A stretch of DNA of 64,000 bases from Stieleria marina. Its GTDB lineage: Bacteria > Planctomycetota > Planctomycetia > Pirellulales > Pirellulaceae. The stretch covers positions 7,367,719-7,431,718 of the forward strand of contig CP036526.1 of the NCBI GenBank assembly GCA_007741555.1, in the 5' to 3' direction. Position numbers and translations under genes: made by a program. The stretch's first letter is position 1, and each line of letters opens with the position of its first letter. Positions 45,834 to 56,500 of the stretch are shown one piece after another. The notes under the pieces are model-generated. The model was not told the origin of the DNA. It ran no database searches and saw nothing but the letters and a program-made list of their open reading frames with translations.

Positions 45834-46646
45834 ATGAAAAACATATTCCGACTAGATGATGATGTGGCTGTCGTAATCGGCGGCACGGGCGAACTGGGTG
45901 GCTTGATGGCCGAGTCTTTGGGGGCCTTTGGCGCCAAAGTCGCGGTCGTGGGACGCAACGCCGAACGCGGCGACGCGCGAGCCAAAAAAATCACCGACGC
46001 CGGTGGCGAAGCCAAGTTCTTTGCCGCTGATGGTCTCAAAGCAGACTCTCTGGCCGAGGCTCGTGACGCGATCAAATCATGGGCGGGTGCTCCTGCATCG
46101 GTGTTGGTCAATGCGGCGGGCGGCAATCGCCCTGAAGCAACGATCGGGCCTGGCGGTGACTTCTGCAAACTTCCCGAAGAAGCCTGGCGTGCCGTTTTTG
46201 ACTTGAACTTAGTCGGTGGTGCTTTGTTGCCCAGCCAAGTTTTCGGCCCCGACATGCTGGAAGCAGGCGTCGGCAGCGTCATCAATATCGCGTCGATGTC
46301 AGGCATGATCCCGCTGTCGCGCGTCGTGGCTTACTCGGCTGCCAAAGCCGCCGTGATCAATTTCACGATGTGGCTTTCGCGCGAATGGGCGACCACCGGT
46401 GTCCGCGTAAATGCGATCAGCCCGGGCTTTTTTCCTGCCGAACAGAATCGCAAGCTGCTCTTCAATGACGACGGCAGCTACACCGAACGTGGTGGTCAGA
46501 TCATTGGACACACGCCGATGGATCGATTCGGTAAACCGGACGAATTGGCTGGAGCCGTTGTTTGGTTGGCAAGTCGCCACGCTGCCTCGTTCGTCACGGG
46601 CCAAAACATCGCCATCGACGGCGGCTTTGCTTCGGTGACGATCTAG
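45834..46646 (+). CDS. SDR oxidoreductase, D-mannonate oxidoreductase-like
   Basis: A short-chain dehydrogenase of 270 residues. The Rossmann motif is VIGGTGELGG. The catalytic triad is S154, Y167 and K171 (NIASMSGM, Y-S-A-A-K). The N-terminal KNIFRLDDDVAVVIGG and the insert LLFNDDGSYTERGGQIIGHTPM match the branch annotated as D-mannonate or fructuronate oxidoreductase in uronate catabolism. ATG at 45834 is chosen; ATG at 45810 is in frame and possible. A KDG-kinase-like gene follows, consistent with uronate breakdown. A CTAG palindrome lies between them. Confidence 0.85.
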   Translation: MKNIFRLDDDVAVVIGGTGELGGLMAESLGAFGAKVAVVGRNAERGDARAKKITDAGGEAKFFAADGLKADSLAEARDAIKSWAGAPASVLVNAAGGNRPEATIGPGGDFCKLPEEAWRAVFDLNLVGGALLPSQVFGPDMLEAGVGSVINIASMSGMIPLSRVVAYSAAKAAVINFTMWLSREWATTGVRVNAISPGFFPAEQNRKLLFNDDGSYTERGGQIIGHTPMDRFGKPDELAGAVVWLASRHAASFVTGQNIAIDGGFASVTI

Positions 46647-46682
46647 TTTTGAATTTGCCCTGCTGGGCGAAAAGTATTGAGT

Positions 46683-46708
46683 CGTCCCGCGACGCCGCTA
46701 GCGGGACG
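46683..46708. repeat. Palindrome CGTCCCGC/GCGGGACG with CTAG core
   Basis: CGTCCCGC (46683-46690) pairs with GCGGGACG (46701-46708), and CCGCTAGCGG is an internal palindrome. It resembles the CGGCTAGCCG palindrome at 29350-29370 and may belong to a dispersed intergenic family. Confidence 0.5.
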
Positions 46709-46847
46709 AAGACGACATCGGTCGCCCTGTTCAAACACAGCTGATGAAAAATTGTCATCATGGCCTGCCAGCGGCATCGCAGGACTACGACCTCTCCCCA
46801 AACGAGAGGCTCACAAACACATTCCCTCCTAACGACACGTTCCCAAA

Positions 46848-47924
46848 ATGATTGAACTACGCAGCGACGCAAAATACGCCATGGTCATTCCCACCAGCAT
46901 GGGAACCCGCCTGACGCCAGTGAACAACCAACCGTTTCACTGCAGCGATACGTTCAAGTTGCAAGGAACCAGTGCCGAATCCAACGTCGGTAGTGTCTCT
47001 TCATTTCTGGGCTTGCCCGTCAAAATCTTGACGGCGTTTGTCAAAGACAGCCCGGTTGCTCGGTTCATCAAAGACGATTTGGCTCGTCGCCACATGGACT
47101 TCGAAGGTCCCGAATTCGAACAAGACACTCCTTGGGGTGTGCGTCACCAGATCAACATGGCCGACAGCGGCTGGGGATCCCGCGGTCCTCGCGTGCAGAA
47201 TGATCGTGCCGGTGAAGTCGGCCGAAAGCTGAACGTCAAGGATTTTGACCTGGAACGTATCTTCGGCGACGAAGGTGCCAAGATCGTTCACATGTCGGGC
47301 CTGATCGCGGCTCTCTCCGAAGAAACCAGCCAGTTCTGTGTCGAAATCGCTCGCGCCGCCAAGAAACACGGGGCACGAATTTCGTTTGACCTGAATCACC
47401 GAGCTTCGTTCTGGACCGGACGAGAAGCGGAACTGTCGGCAGCGTTCAAAGAGATCGCCAGTTTGTCCGACATCCTGATTGGCAACGAAGAAGATTTTCA
47501 ACTGTGCTTGGACATCAAAGGCCCCGAAGCAGGTGGCAAAGACATCGGTGCGAAGATCGATGGCTTCAAAGAAATGATCAACCGCGTCAAAGCCGAGTAC
47601 TCTGGTGCAAGCTTGTTCGCGACGACCCTTCGTGAAGTCGAAAGCGCCAATTCGCACATGTGGGGAGCGATTGTCTCCAGCGGCAGCGACTGGCACGTTG
47701 TCGAACCGCGTCAGATTGGCGTCTTGGATCGAATCGGCGGCGGCGACGGATTTGTCGGCGGACTGCTATACGGCGTGCTCAATGGCTGGGAAGCCGAAAA
47801 GTGTACTCAGTTTGGCTGGGCTACCGGCGCTTTGGCCGCCACGATGCTGACCGATTATGGCCAGCCTGCCGACGAAGACCAAGTGTGGAGCATCTGGCAA
47901 GGCAACGCTCGCGTCAAACGCTAA
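46848..47924 (+). CDS. PfkB family sugar kinase, KDG kinase-like
   Basis: A ribokinase-fold kinase of 358 residues. GTSAESNVGSVSSFLGLPVKILTAFVKD is the N-terminal substrate region. SFDLNHRASFW and IGNEEDF are typical of 2-keto-3-deoxygluconate kinases, and the ATP and catalytic motif is DRIGGGDGFVGGLLYG, with the catalytic Asp. With the preceding mannonate-oxidoreductase-like gene it would take fructuronate-derived KDG to KDPG; the dehydratase between them (UxuA-type) is not in this window. The substrate call is from the family pattern and context. Confidence 0.87.
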   Translation: MIELRSDAKYAMVIPTSMGTRLTPVNNQPFHCSDTFKLQGTSAESNVGSVSSFLGLPVKILTAFVKDSPVARFIKDDLARRHMDFEGPEFEQDTPWGVRHQINMADSGWGSRGPRVQNDRAGEVGRKLNVKDFDLERIFGDEGAKIVHMSGLIAALSEETSQFCVEIARAAKKHGARISFDLNHRASFWTGREAELSAAFKEIASLSDILIGNEEDFQLCLDIKGPEAGGKDIGAKIDGFKEMINRVKAEYSGASLFATTLREVESANSHMWGAIVSSGSDWHVVEPRQIGVLDRIGGGDGFVGGLLYGVLNGWEAEKCTQFGWATGALAATMLTDYGQPADEDQVWSIWQGNARVKR

Positions 47925-47975
47925 ACCCCAGCGAAGACTGCCGGGCACCTCGCTCGACGCCAAAAACATTTCACT

Positions 47976-48009
47976 AGGAATCCCTGATCTTTCAGGGATT
48001 CCTTTTTTT
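47976..48009 (+). terminator. Rho-independent terminator after the PfkB gene
   Basis: A 12-bp perfect stem AGGAATCCCTGA / TCAGGGATTCCT with a 4-base loop, followed by a T-run (48003-48009). Confidence 0.93.
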
Positions 48010-48161
48010 GTGCCAAGAATCTGCGCCTCCAGCTCTCGTTCGCACGGCCCTCTTTGTTGGCTGTATCTTGTTGAGTCGATGCGCCGCACGCCGTGCGTGC
48101 AGCAGCGATTGCGTTTCGATGATTGGCTGACTTTCGTCCCACCTGAACCAAGAGAAAACCA

Positions 48162-49523
48162 ATGAGTTTGCGATACGTCCTGATGTTTGCGATTGCGGCC
48201 GGTTCCTACAGCGCGAGCTGGAGTCAGGATCTGGCTGGAAAAATCACGGCGTTGGCAAAGCCCTACGTCGATTCTGAAACGGTCGTTGGACTTTCGATTG
48301 GCGTCGTCAAAGGTGATCAAACCACGGCAGTTCACTTAGGAAAAACAAAATCGGGAGGCCAATCGCCCAGCGATGACACCGTGTACGAAATCGGATCCAT
48401 CTCAAAAGTCTTCACCGGAATCCTGCTTGGCGACGCCGTCAGCCGCGGTGATGCTCGATTGGATCAGCCTGTCCAACAGTTGCTGCCCGCGGGCGTGACG
48501 ATGCCTGCTGGAAAACGCGCGATCACGCTGGTCGATATTTCCACTCACACCAGCGGACTTCCGCGACTATCAAACAACATGCCTAGCTTGACCAGTAAAG
48601 ATCCGTACGCGGACTACACTTCCAAACTGGCGCATGAATTTTTAAACAGCCACAAATTAAGACGAGAGCCCGGCGCGAAACAAGAGTACTCCAACTTTGC
48701 AGTGTCACTCTTAGGACATCTTCTGAGTCAAAAATCTGGCAAGAGCTACGACAAACTGATGGCTGATCGCATCACCGAACCATTGGGCATGACGGACACG
48801 TCGGTGCAACTGACTGGCACGATGGCATCGCGATTGGCGACGCCGCATATCGCTGTTAACACGATCGGTACCAACTGGGGATTCGCCGACATGCCCGGCG
48901 CGGGTGGCATTCGCAGCACCACCGCCGACATGCTGAAATTTGCGCAGGCCTGTTTGGATCCACCTGAAAGTTCGACTGGCAAAGCGATCGAACTGGCTTG
49001 GAAAGAACACTATGCTGGCGGCGTCGGAGCCGCGAAAATGGGGCTCGGCTGGCACTTCGCTGGTGACGGTTCGACTCGCTGGCACAATGGCCAAACCGGC
49101 GGCTATCACTCGATGCTGATGGTCAATCGGCAGCTCAATTCCGCGGTGGTCTTGTTAACCAACACAGCGACTGGTGAAGTCGATCAACTGGCCAGCCAAG
49201 TGATTCAAATGCTGGCCGGCGCAAAACCCGAACCACGACATTTTGAAGCCGGCATGAAAGTCTCGCCCGAAAAAATGAAGCGACTCGAGGGGCAATACCA
49301 ACTGGCACCAACCTTTGTCTTCACCGTGACCGCCAAAGAGGGAAAGCTAATGGTGGGCGTCACCAATCAGCCTACCATGCAGGTGTTCGCCAAAAGCGAA
49401 ACGGAGTGGTTCTACAAGGCGGTCGAAGCATCGCTGACGTTTCAACTGGACAAGAACGGCCAATGTCAGGCGCTGGTCTTGTTTCAAAACGGAGTTCGGC
49501 AAACGGCCAAGAAAATTCGCTAG
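48162..49523 (+). CDS. Secreted serine hydrolase, class C beta-lactamase-like
   Basis: A 453-residue exported penicillin-binding-protein-like hydrolase. The signal peptide covers MFAIAAGSYSASW. Catalytic motifs are S79-I-S-K82, Y176-S-N and H308-N-G, all as in AmpC/AmpH enzymes. After the hydrolase domain comes a lipocalin-like C-terminal region of about 100 residues (DUF3471-type). Candidate activities are DD-peptidase, esterase or beta-lactamase. AmpH-like peptidoglycan recycling is a reasonable guess. The convergent AAA gene ends 35 bases away. Confidence 0.88.
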   Translation: MSLRYVLMFAIAAGSYSASWSQDLAGKITALAKPYVDSETVVGLSIGVVKGDQTTAVHLGKTKSGGQSPSDDTVYEIGSISKVFTGILLGDAVSRGDARLDQPVQQLLPAGVTMPAGKRAITLVDISTHTSGLPRLSNNMPSLTSKDPYADYTSKLAHEFLNSHKLRREPGAKQEYSNFAVSLLGHLLSQKSGKSYDKLMADRITEPLGMTDTSVQLTGTMASRLATPHIAVNTIGTNWGFADMPGAGGIRSTTADMLKFAQACLDPPESSTGKAIELAWKEHYAGGVGAAKMGLGWHFAGDGSTRWHNGQTGGYHSMLMVNRQLNSAVVLLTNTATGEVDQLASQVIQMLAGAKPEPRHFEAGMKVSPEKMKRLEGQYQLAPTFVFTVTAKEGKLMVGVTNQPTMQVFAKSETEWFYKAVEASLTFQLDKNGQCQALVLFQNGVRQTAKKIR

Positions 49524-49558
49524 CGACGGACAAGCCGCCATCGTTTCTGTGCCCAGGT

Positions 49559-51382
49559 TCAGCTTTCGTCGCTTGTCTCAGGCACGTCATCTGACAGTGC
49601 CGTGTCTGGACCAGATTCAGATGCCGTTTTCGGACTGGCTTCCGGGGCCGGCATCGCCGCCACGGGCTCTCCCCAGTCGGCTTCAAACTTTTCCTTGCAT
49701 GCTTCGCAAGTAATGTCCGTTGCCAACAGCTTGTCATCGATCACTTGCGCGTGCTGGCACTGTTTGCACGTAACGCGCACCTCGCCCGGTTCAGCCGCCA
49801 TCAGTTCCAGATGCTCCATCGAAACACCAGCGACTTCGATGTCAGCTGGCTGTAACGTTGTCAGCAAGTCACGATTCACTTCCTTCAACTTGGACAGCCG
49901 GTTTGCCAGACGCCGCACACTGCGTTCCAAGCTATTGCGCGACGTTCGTCCATTACCAAAGTGACGGTCGCGACTGATGTACAGATATGTGAATCCACGC
50001 AGCAACCGCCGGCGTGATTCCGTTGGAATCGTGTACTTTGATTTGTTGGCGATCAAGGCAAAGATGCGGCACAACGCTTCGGGCGGATAGTCATCAAACG
50101 TCATCGTCGTACCGACGCGCGAACTGAGCCCCGGATTGCTGCGGATCATGGTTCGCATCTCCACCGGGTAGCCAGCCAAAATCACGACCAACCGATCACG
50201 TTGATCTTCCATTCGCTTGAGCAGCGTTTGCACCGCTTCGCGGCCGTACTGGTCTTGCCCGCTTTCATCGATCAACGTGTACGCTTCGTCCACAAACAAA
50301 ACCCCATCCAGCGCTTCGTCGATCTTGGCATTGGTTTTGGGCCCCGTTTGGCCCGCGTATTCAGCGACCAATCCACTTCGATCGGTTTCAACCAAATGAC
50401 CTTTTTCCAAAACCCCCAACGCTCCGTAGATATCCGCGACGATTCTCGCGACCGTGGTTTTACCAGTTCCGGGGTTGCCCACAAACGCCATGTGCAAGCT
50501 TGGCTTGGAAGTCGGCAGCCCCTCTTTGGCTCGAAGTGCTTCCATCTTTAGAAAATTTGTCAGCGTTTCGATCTGATCTTTGATTGCTTCAAGCCCCACC
50601 AGCCGATCGAGCTTGGCTCTCGCTTCCGCCAATCGTTGTTCGGGAGTGCGATCGTCAACGACCTCGGGTTCTTTTGATTTAGCGGCGGGCTTGTTCGCTG
50701 ATCCGCCGGGACCTGCCATTGGCGTTGGTTTTTCGGCAGCCGTCGGTCCGACGCCTTCGCGAAGTCGACGCGCTTCATCCCGCAACCATTTCAAAGCGTC
50801 GCGTGCGTTGTTGGTGTCCGATTCGCTAGCCAGTGTTTCGGGCGCGTTGCCGCGAAGCACCGAAAACTGCGAACGCATTTGCTCCAAGTTTTGATTGTCC
50901 GCAGCGCTGACGTCACCATCAACACTGGTAAGCAAGTTTGCCATTCGCATCGCCAACGTTTCCAGCTCTCCCCATCGATCACGAATCGCTGGCAATTCGG
51001 CAAACGGACGCACCAATTCCGTCCACTCAAATCCTTTCGATGCATCAATCAACCAATCAACCGCTTCGTGCAGTTGATTGCCCATCACCGATTTTCCCCA
51101 GATGTGCTCCAACAACGCGCGTCCCAACTGGCGTTGTTCCATTGTGCGACCATCGACACTGGGCACGGCCGTCGCAAAGACTTTCATCAAAAACCCCTGA
51201 TGCAAGTCATTCATCTGGTCGGCCACCGAAGTCGCGTCGGCGGTTTCCGCAGCATCTGCGCCGTTGAGCCAACCATAAGACCCGCGGACCAATTCGCCAC
51301 TTTCGATATAGAGGGCCTGCGTTTCTTTTAAACAATCGCGATAAAGACGGATTGATTCAATGATTTGGTCGTCGGTAGGCAT
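49559..51382 (-). CDS. CbbX/CfxQ-type AAA ATPase with zinc ribbon
   Basis: A 607-residue AAA+ ATPase. The N-terminal 220 residues are helical. The AAA module begins near LDRLVGLEAIKDQIETLTNF, with Walker A VGNPGTGKTTVARIVADIYG near residue 300, Walker B VLFVDEAYTLID near 360 and the Arg finger SNPGLSSRVGTT near 420, as in CbbX, which remodels Rubisco. The last 70 residues contain CKQC and CEAC, a zinc ribbon. CbbX-type ATPases without Rubisco are common in type VII secretion (EccA) and in sporulation. No such partner is seen here, so the client is unknown. Confidence 0.88.
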   Translation of the reverse strand: MPTDDQIIESIRLYRDCLKETQALYIESGELVRGSYGWLNGADAAETADATSVADQMNDLHQGFLMKVFATAVPSVDGRTMEQRQLGRALLEHIWGKSVMGNQLHEAVDWLIDASKGFEWTELVRPFAELPAIRDRWGELETLAMRMANLLTSVDGDVSAADNQNLEQMRSQFSVLRGNAPETLASESDTNNARDALKWLRDEARRLREGVGPTAAEKPTPMAGPGGSANKPAAKSKEPEVVDDRTPEQRLAEARAKLDRLVGLEAIKDQIETLTNFLKMEALRAKEGLPTSKPSLHMAFVGNPGTGKTTVARIVADIYGALGVLEKGHLVETDRSGLVAEYAGQTGPKTNAKIDEALDGVLFVDEAYTLIDESGQDQYGREAVQTLLKRMEDQRDRLVVILAGYPVEMRTMIRSNPGLSSRVGTTMTFDDYPPEALCRIFALIANKSKYTIPTESRRRLLRGFTYLYISRDRHFGNGRTSRNSLERSVRRLANRLSKLKEVNRDLLTTLQPADIEVAGVSMEHLELMAAEPGEVRVTCKQCQHAQVIDDKLLATDITCEACKEKFEADWGEPVAAMPAPEASPKTASESGPDTALSDDVPETSDES

Positions 51383-51468
51383 AGCGGAGCTGCGATAAGG
51401 CGGAATCGTTTCGTTCGAGACAGCTTAGCGAATTTTTGGTGGCTCGGGGTTCGGTCTCGAACCAGATG

Positions 51469-52113
51469 TCAGCCGAGTTCAGCTTTCCAAGCGTCCGCCA
51501 ATTCTGGCAAATTCATGAGTTCAAAAAATGCCATCTGATCTGATTCGCGTCCAAACATGATGTCCGCAGCACGCGCGATAGACCAATTTTCGTTTGGCCG
51601 TTCCTGCAGTTTCCACTGGGCACCGACACGCACATCGCCTTCCTGAAGGACGCGGACATACCACCCGGTGCGGCCTGTTTGCGTCACGGCTTTTAAGAGC
51701 GTCTTATCACCCCAGCGACGAGAAATCTTCCAACACGGCTGCCTGGGCTGACTCACTTGCAAAACACTCGATCCCACTTGGTAGACATCCCCGATGCAGA
51801 CATCCAATTCGCTGACACCGTCAATGGTTAGGTTTTCCCCCATCGCGCCACCCGACATTTTCAAATCGGGATACTCTTCGGCCCAGCGATCGTAGTGACT
51901 CGACGCGTAGCACAGGATCGCCTTGTCAATTCCTCCGTGTGATTGAGTGTCAGCCACACTATCGCCAGCAAGTCCCAATGTTCGCACACGCACCAAACCG
52001 GCAACGGGCTGCTTATCAAACGCAGTCGTCCACTGACGATCGACGATGTCGTTTGATTGCGGATCGCCTTGGGTGACCACTTTGCCAACTTGAATGCTGT
52101 CGATCGTGGGCAT
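51469..52113 (-). CDS. MOSC domain protein, YiiM-like
   Basis: A 214-residue protein of the MOSC family (molybdenum cofactor sulfurase C-terminal), which binds molybdenum cofactor in enzymes that reduce N-hydroxylated bases. DTQSHGGIDKAILCY and GAMGENLTIDGVSE are the characteristic beta-barrel motifs. The conserved cysteine context is RQPCWKISRRWGDK. ATG at 52113 was chosen; 52140 is in frame. It is divergent from the M48 peptidase gene. Confidence 0.9.
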   Translation of the reverse strand: MPTIDSIQVGKVVTQGDPQSNDIVDRQWTTAFDKQPVAGLVRVRTLGLAGDSVADTQSHGGIDKAILCYASSHYDRWAEEYPDLKMSGGAMGENLTIDGVSELDVCIGDVYQVGSSVLQVSQPRQPCWKISRRWGDKTLLKAVTQTGRTGWYVRVLQEGDVRVGAQWKLQERPNENWSIARAADIMFGRESDQMAFFELMNLPELADAWKAELG

Positions 52114-52205
52114 GTAAAAACCTTGCGCGAGGGATGTCATTTAAACGCAGCGTGAATGCATTAGACTGAAGCGATGCGAGGTGCTGCAACCAGTGTTGGC
52201 TCACC

Positions 52206-53516
52206 GTGCTTGCAATCCCGTTCACTCTGTCGTCATCGAATTTAAAACCGCCAATCGTGAACGCCAGTCCATCCACGACCGATCTCGCTGATTCGGTGCC
52301 TCCGTACCTGGACCAGATCGCCGACTTGCTTCGTGGACTGATGCCCAAAGCTTGGAAATGGGCAGCGTCGGATGAGTTGGCGGCAGCGGACGCCGAAGCA
52401 AACCGGCTGGATCTACTACGATCCTCTATTCGCCTGGATCGACAAAAGCATGCTGAAATTTACTCTGCCGCTGATGCTACGGCCGCGGCGATCGGTTTGG
52501 CTGATGCGAACATCACCCTTTACCAAGGACAAAACCCCGCCGAATGGAACGCCACGGCGGTTGCGTTGGGCAAAACAACGCATCTGGTTTTACACGGGCC
52601 ACTGGCCGAAAAACTTGGCCGAATCGAACTCACCGCCGTCTTGGCTCATGAAATGGGGCACGTTCTGCTGAGGCAATTGCAAGAAGGAAAATACGCGACC
52701 GCCCATCGCTTGCTGGAATCATTGGCCAGCGATCCGTCGGCGGCCGTTTCGCATCTCGAATCAGCACGCCTAGCGAAACTCTATGCGGAAATCTTTTGCG
52801 ACCGAGTGGCTTGCCACATCGTCGACGACGCAAACGTCGTCATCTCTGCGCTGCTCAAAATCGGCACTCAGTCAAACGAAGTCGACAGCGAATCATATTT
52901 TGATCAAGCCGACGAGATCTTTGCCGCCGACAGCAACGCATCCCAGCAAAACACACATCCCGAAATGCACATTCGTGCGAGAGCGATTCAGGCCTGGGCC
53001 ACCGACAATGCCGTTGGCGACGGTGATACGCAAACATCAGCTGACAAATCGATTGCTGAAATGATTCAAGGCAGTCCGCAACTGGATCGTTTGGACTTAA
53101 TCGCACAGTCATCCCTAACCAGCCTTACCCGGCGGATTGTCGACGCATTCTTTCGCCATCGTTGGCTGCGTACCGACGCAGCCTTGTCACATGCGAAGCT
53201 ATTCTTTGAAAACTACCAGCCGACAAGCGTGTCCAACGAGCAACTTCACGCACTTGCTGACGAGATCAAAACTTGTACGCCGTCGATCAAACAATACGCC
53301 AGCTACTTGCTGCTGGACTTTGCGACGAGCGATCGAAATTGCGAAAACTTGCCACTCGCTGTTGCCTTGGACTTGGCCGAGCGTTTCTCACTGAGTGATA
53401 CGATCACCGATTTGGCGAAGAAAGAACTGCGACTTCGCGTCAAACAAATTCGCGATCTGAACAAGAAGAAAGCCGATCTGATTGCCGCTGCCGACCAAGG
53501 AGACTTGGGAGCGTGA
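52206..53516 (+). CDS. M48-like zinc metallopeptidase, coupled to a giant helicase
   Basis: A 436-residue peptidase-like protein. LTAVLAHEMGHVLLRQ contains the HExxH zinc site (H148-E-M-G-H152), and KLYAEIFCDRVACH supplies the third ligand (E195, with the M48-style Asp at 199). No transmembrane helices or signal peptide are seen, so it is cytoplasmic, unlike HtpX. The C-terminal half is helical. GTG at 52206 or GTG at 52257 could be the start. Its stop overlaps the helicase start (GTGA), which makes it a partner of that protein. The substrate is unknown. Confidence 0.82.
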   Translation: MLAIPFTLSSSNLKPPIVNASPSTTDLADSVPPYLDQIADLLRGLMPKAWKWAASDELAAADAEANRLDLLRSSIRLDRQKHAEIYSAADATAAAIGLADANITLYQGQNPAEWNATAVALGKTTHLVLHGPLAEKLGRIELTAVLAHEMGHVLLRQLQEGKYATAHRLLESLASDPSAAVSHLESARLAKLYAEIFCDRVACHIVDDANVVISALLKIGTQSNEVDSESYFDQADEIFAADSNASQQNTHPEMHIRARAIQAWATDNAVGDGDTQTSADKSIAEMIQGSPQLDRLDLIAQSSLTSLTRRIVDAFFRHRWLRTDAALSHAKLFFENYQPTSVSNEQLHALADEIKTCTPSIKQYASYLLLDFATSDRNCENLPLAVALDLAERFSLSDTITDLAKKELRLRVKQIRDLNKKKADLIAAADQGDLGA

Positions 53517-56500
53517 ATCGACCAACAAAAGAATCGCCGACCAAGACAATCGATCAGCTGATTGATACAGCACTCGCCGACAGCGGCTTGCCAACCGACG
53601 ACGTGGTCAGCGCGCTGCTGCCACTGATTCGCCAAGCGATCGACGCGCACGCCCATGGCAAAGTCGCTCCGCTCCAGGGCATCGAACGACTCAAAGTCGA
53701 TTCGGGGCATCTTTTTTTCAATCAGTCAGACCTGCAACCGATTCGCATCGAAATCGCAAAGGTACAAAACGCTTGGCGGTCCGACGCTTCGTCGCTAGAA
53801 GTGATTGATGAGATTCGCAGCGTGCCCGGCAACCTTCAAGTAAACGGTGACGTCGCTCCAGCGGATGCCGCCGTGCTGTCCCCTGTATTCGTCAACGGAT
53901 ACCAGAGCTGGGAACAGCTGCTCGGTCATCACGACCCGATCACCGACGTGTTTTGTTTGGGACAGATACTAGCAAGCCTCGCGTGTGGGCTGGACTTTTG
54001 CAATCTTGACGACGTCAAAAAATTCGCATCAGCGCGAAAGAATCTGTTTACGATCGCGCCCAAACTGCATCCGGTCGTCGCGCAGATTATCTTCCAGACA
54101 ACCCAGCTTCATCGCGACCAACGAATTCACGATTTGGGTCAAGTCGCGTCCACCTTGGAAAACTACCGAGATGCGTCGGTTGGCATTGAATTTGACCCGG
54201 AACTTTCCACCACTGGACTGCCGGGAGCCGAATCCAATGACTCGACTAAGAGCGAGCTGATTCTGCGTGGGCTTCGTAAGCGACTATTCGATACGACTCG
54301 GCGAAATCGACTGCTGCATTTTTCGCCCACGATGGCAACCATCAATTTGACTCAGGCGTCCATACCGCTGTCACTTGATCCGGAAAACATCGATCGCAAA
54401 AAACTGCTACTGGCGGATGATGCGCTGCTAAAAAAACTGGGGGACGGCAAAACAGTTTTGCTCAATCGCACAATCGATTTCCAAGAAGTCCTCTACGCAC
54501 CCAACGTCCTGGACCGCATCATCACCGATGACCGGCGCGACCGTGCGGAGTACGGGTTTGGCGGCTTGCGAATGGCAATGGCGTTCTTGAACTGGTCAAA
54601 CATCAAAGTCCAACCGGCCGAACACTACCATTCGCCCTTGGTACTAGTGTCCGTTTCACTAAAAAAGAAAAAGGGCGTTCGCGACAAGTATTACCTGGAA
54701 GCCGTCGAAGATGAGGCGGAAGTCAATCCGGTGCTTCGTCATCAAATGCAGCAACTCTATGCGATCGAGTTGCCGGAAAAGATTCCGCTACAAGCGGGGG
54801 CAATCCAGGACTTGGCGGCGCAGCTGAAGCAAAAGATTTCACAATCCGACGCATCGATCCAGTTGGATGTCGTCGACCGACCTCAAATCGCTTTGATCCA
54901 TGACAAAGCTCAAAAGCGATTGCAACTGTACAAGAAACGTGCTCGTGTCAGCGGCCGGGGCGTGCGGCATTTCGGCGATCTGCAGTACAGCTACGATCCG
55001 GCAAATTATCACCCGCTGGGTATCCGAATTTTTGAACGCCTAGTTCGCCACCCCGAGACACAGCTCGAAGCGATCACGCGACGACACGCTGCGCCGCGAC
55101 GTCAAAACATGGTGCCCGACGAAACAGAACCTACTGCTGCAAAGACTCTCTATCGTTGGAAAGAAGGTGGCACGGGCAATCCCTATCACTGGCAAGTGGA
55201 TCTTTGCAATATCACGCTGGCATCGTTCAAGTATCGCCGCATGTCGTTGGTTCGCGACTACGACGCGATGATTGCCGATCCGATTGACAACGGCCCCTTT
55301 GAAGCCCTCTTTTCGGCTAGCTCGATCGAACCCAACCGAAATCAACCGGAACAATTGAGCGTGACCGATCGGGTTGACGTTGTCGCTTGCGATCCGACTC
55401 AGGCTTACACAATTGCCGAAGCACGCCAGGGCACAAATTACATCGTCCAGGGACCACCTGGGACGGGCAAAAGTCAAACCATCACCAACCTGATCGCAGA
55501 CTTCGTCGCACGTGAAAAACGCGTGCTGTTTGTTTGCGAAAAGCGGGCTGCGATCGACGTCGTCTACGCACGGCTAAAAGCCGTTGGGCTCGGACCAGCA
55601 GCCTGCTTGATTCACGATGCTCAAGGTGACAAAAAAGAGTTCATCGTCGATTTAAAGCTGACTTACGAAAGTTTTTTGGCTCGCGATAGCCGCGCCGGCA
55701 TGGAACAACGCACGTCACTGACACAAAAAATCCGCACGGAGCTAGCTTGTTTAGAAAACGTCAATGAACTGATGCGACAAAGGCTGGATTCGGCAGGCAT
55801 GTCGTTGGAGGACCTACTGGACCAATGCCTGAAGCTGCGCGACGACCTGCCACAACTGTCAGCACTCCAGGCAGAGCAATTGCCAGACTACGCTGACTGG
55901 CTCGCCAATCAATCTCATATCGACGCGGTAAAGGAGAAACTGGCATTGCTGCACCCGCAAGCCTCGCTCGCCAGCCAACCGCTGGCACTTCTGCGTCCCT
56001 CATTGGCTAGTCAACCACAGCCATTGGCAGCCATTCAGTCGCATGTTTCGGCTGCGAAACGATCCTTGAACGCGATTCAAAAACGTTTCGCCGCAGCAGG
56101 GCTCCCCGACGAAGCTTGGCAAACGATTCAGCATGTACAGCAAGCCGTCGAATACACCGACGCGGCTGCACCACTGGCCGCGGCGGGATTGATGCAAACG
56201 ATCGAACTAGGGAACAAGATCACTCCCAAGTTGAATAAACGCGTGCGAAGGCTTCAACAGTTGCGCGACCACGCTGAACAGGCCGCGGCGAAAAACACTC
56301 ACTGGAAAGAAAAGCTATCGCCTGAAGACACCGATGCCGCCTTGGAGGTTGTCACGCATCTTGAAGGCCGAGTCAGTCGTTTTCTGAAACCGACGTGGTG
56401 GCGTCTCAGGAGCGTCCTGAAACGCAGCTACCAACTAAGCGCGCACGCGGTTCGTCCGAAGTGGCTGACCCTGCTGAAACAATTGCAGGTCGAACACGCC

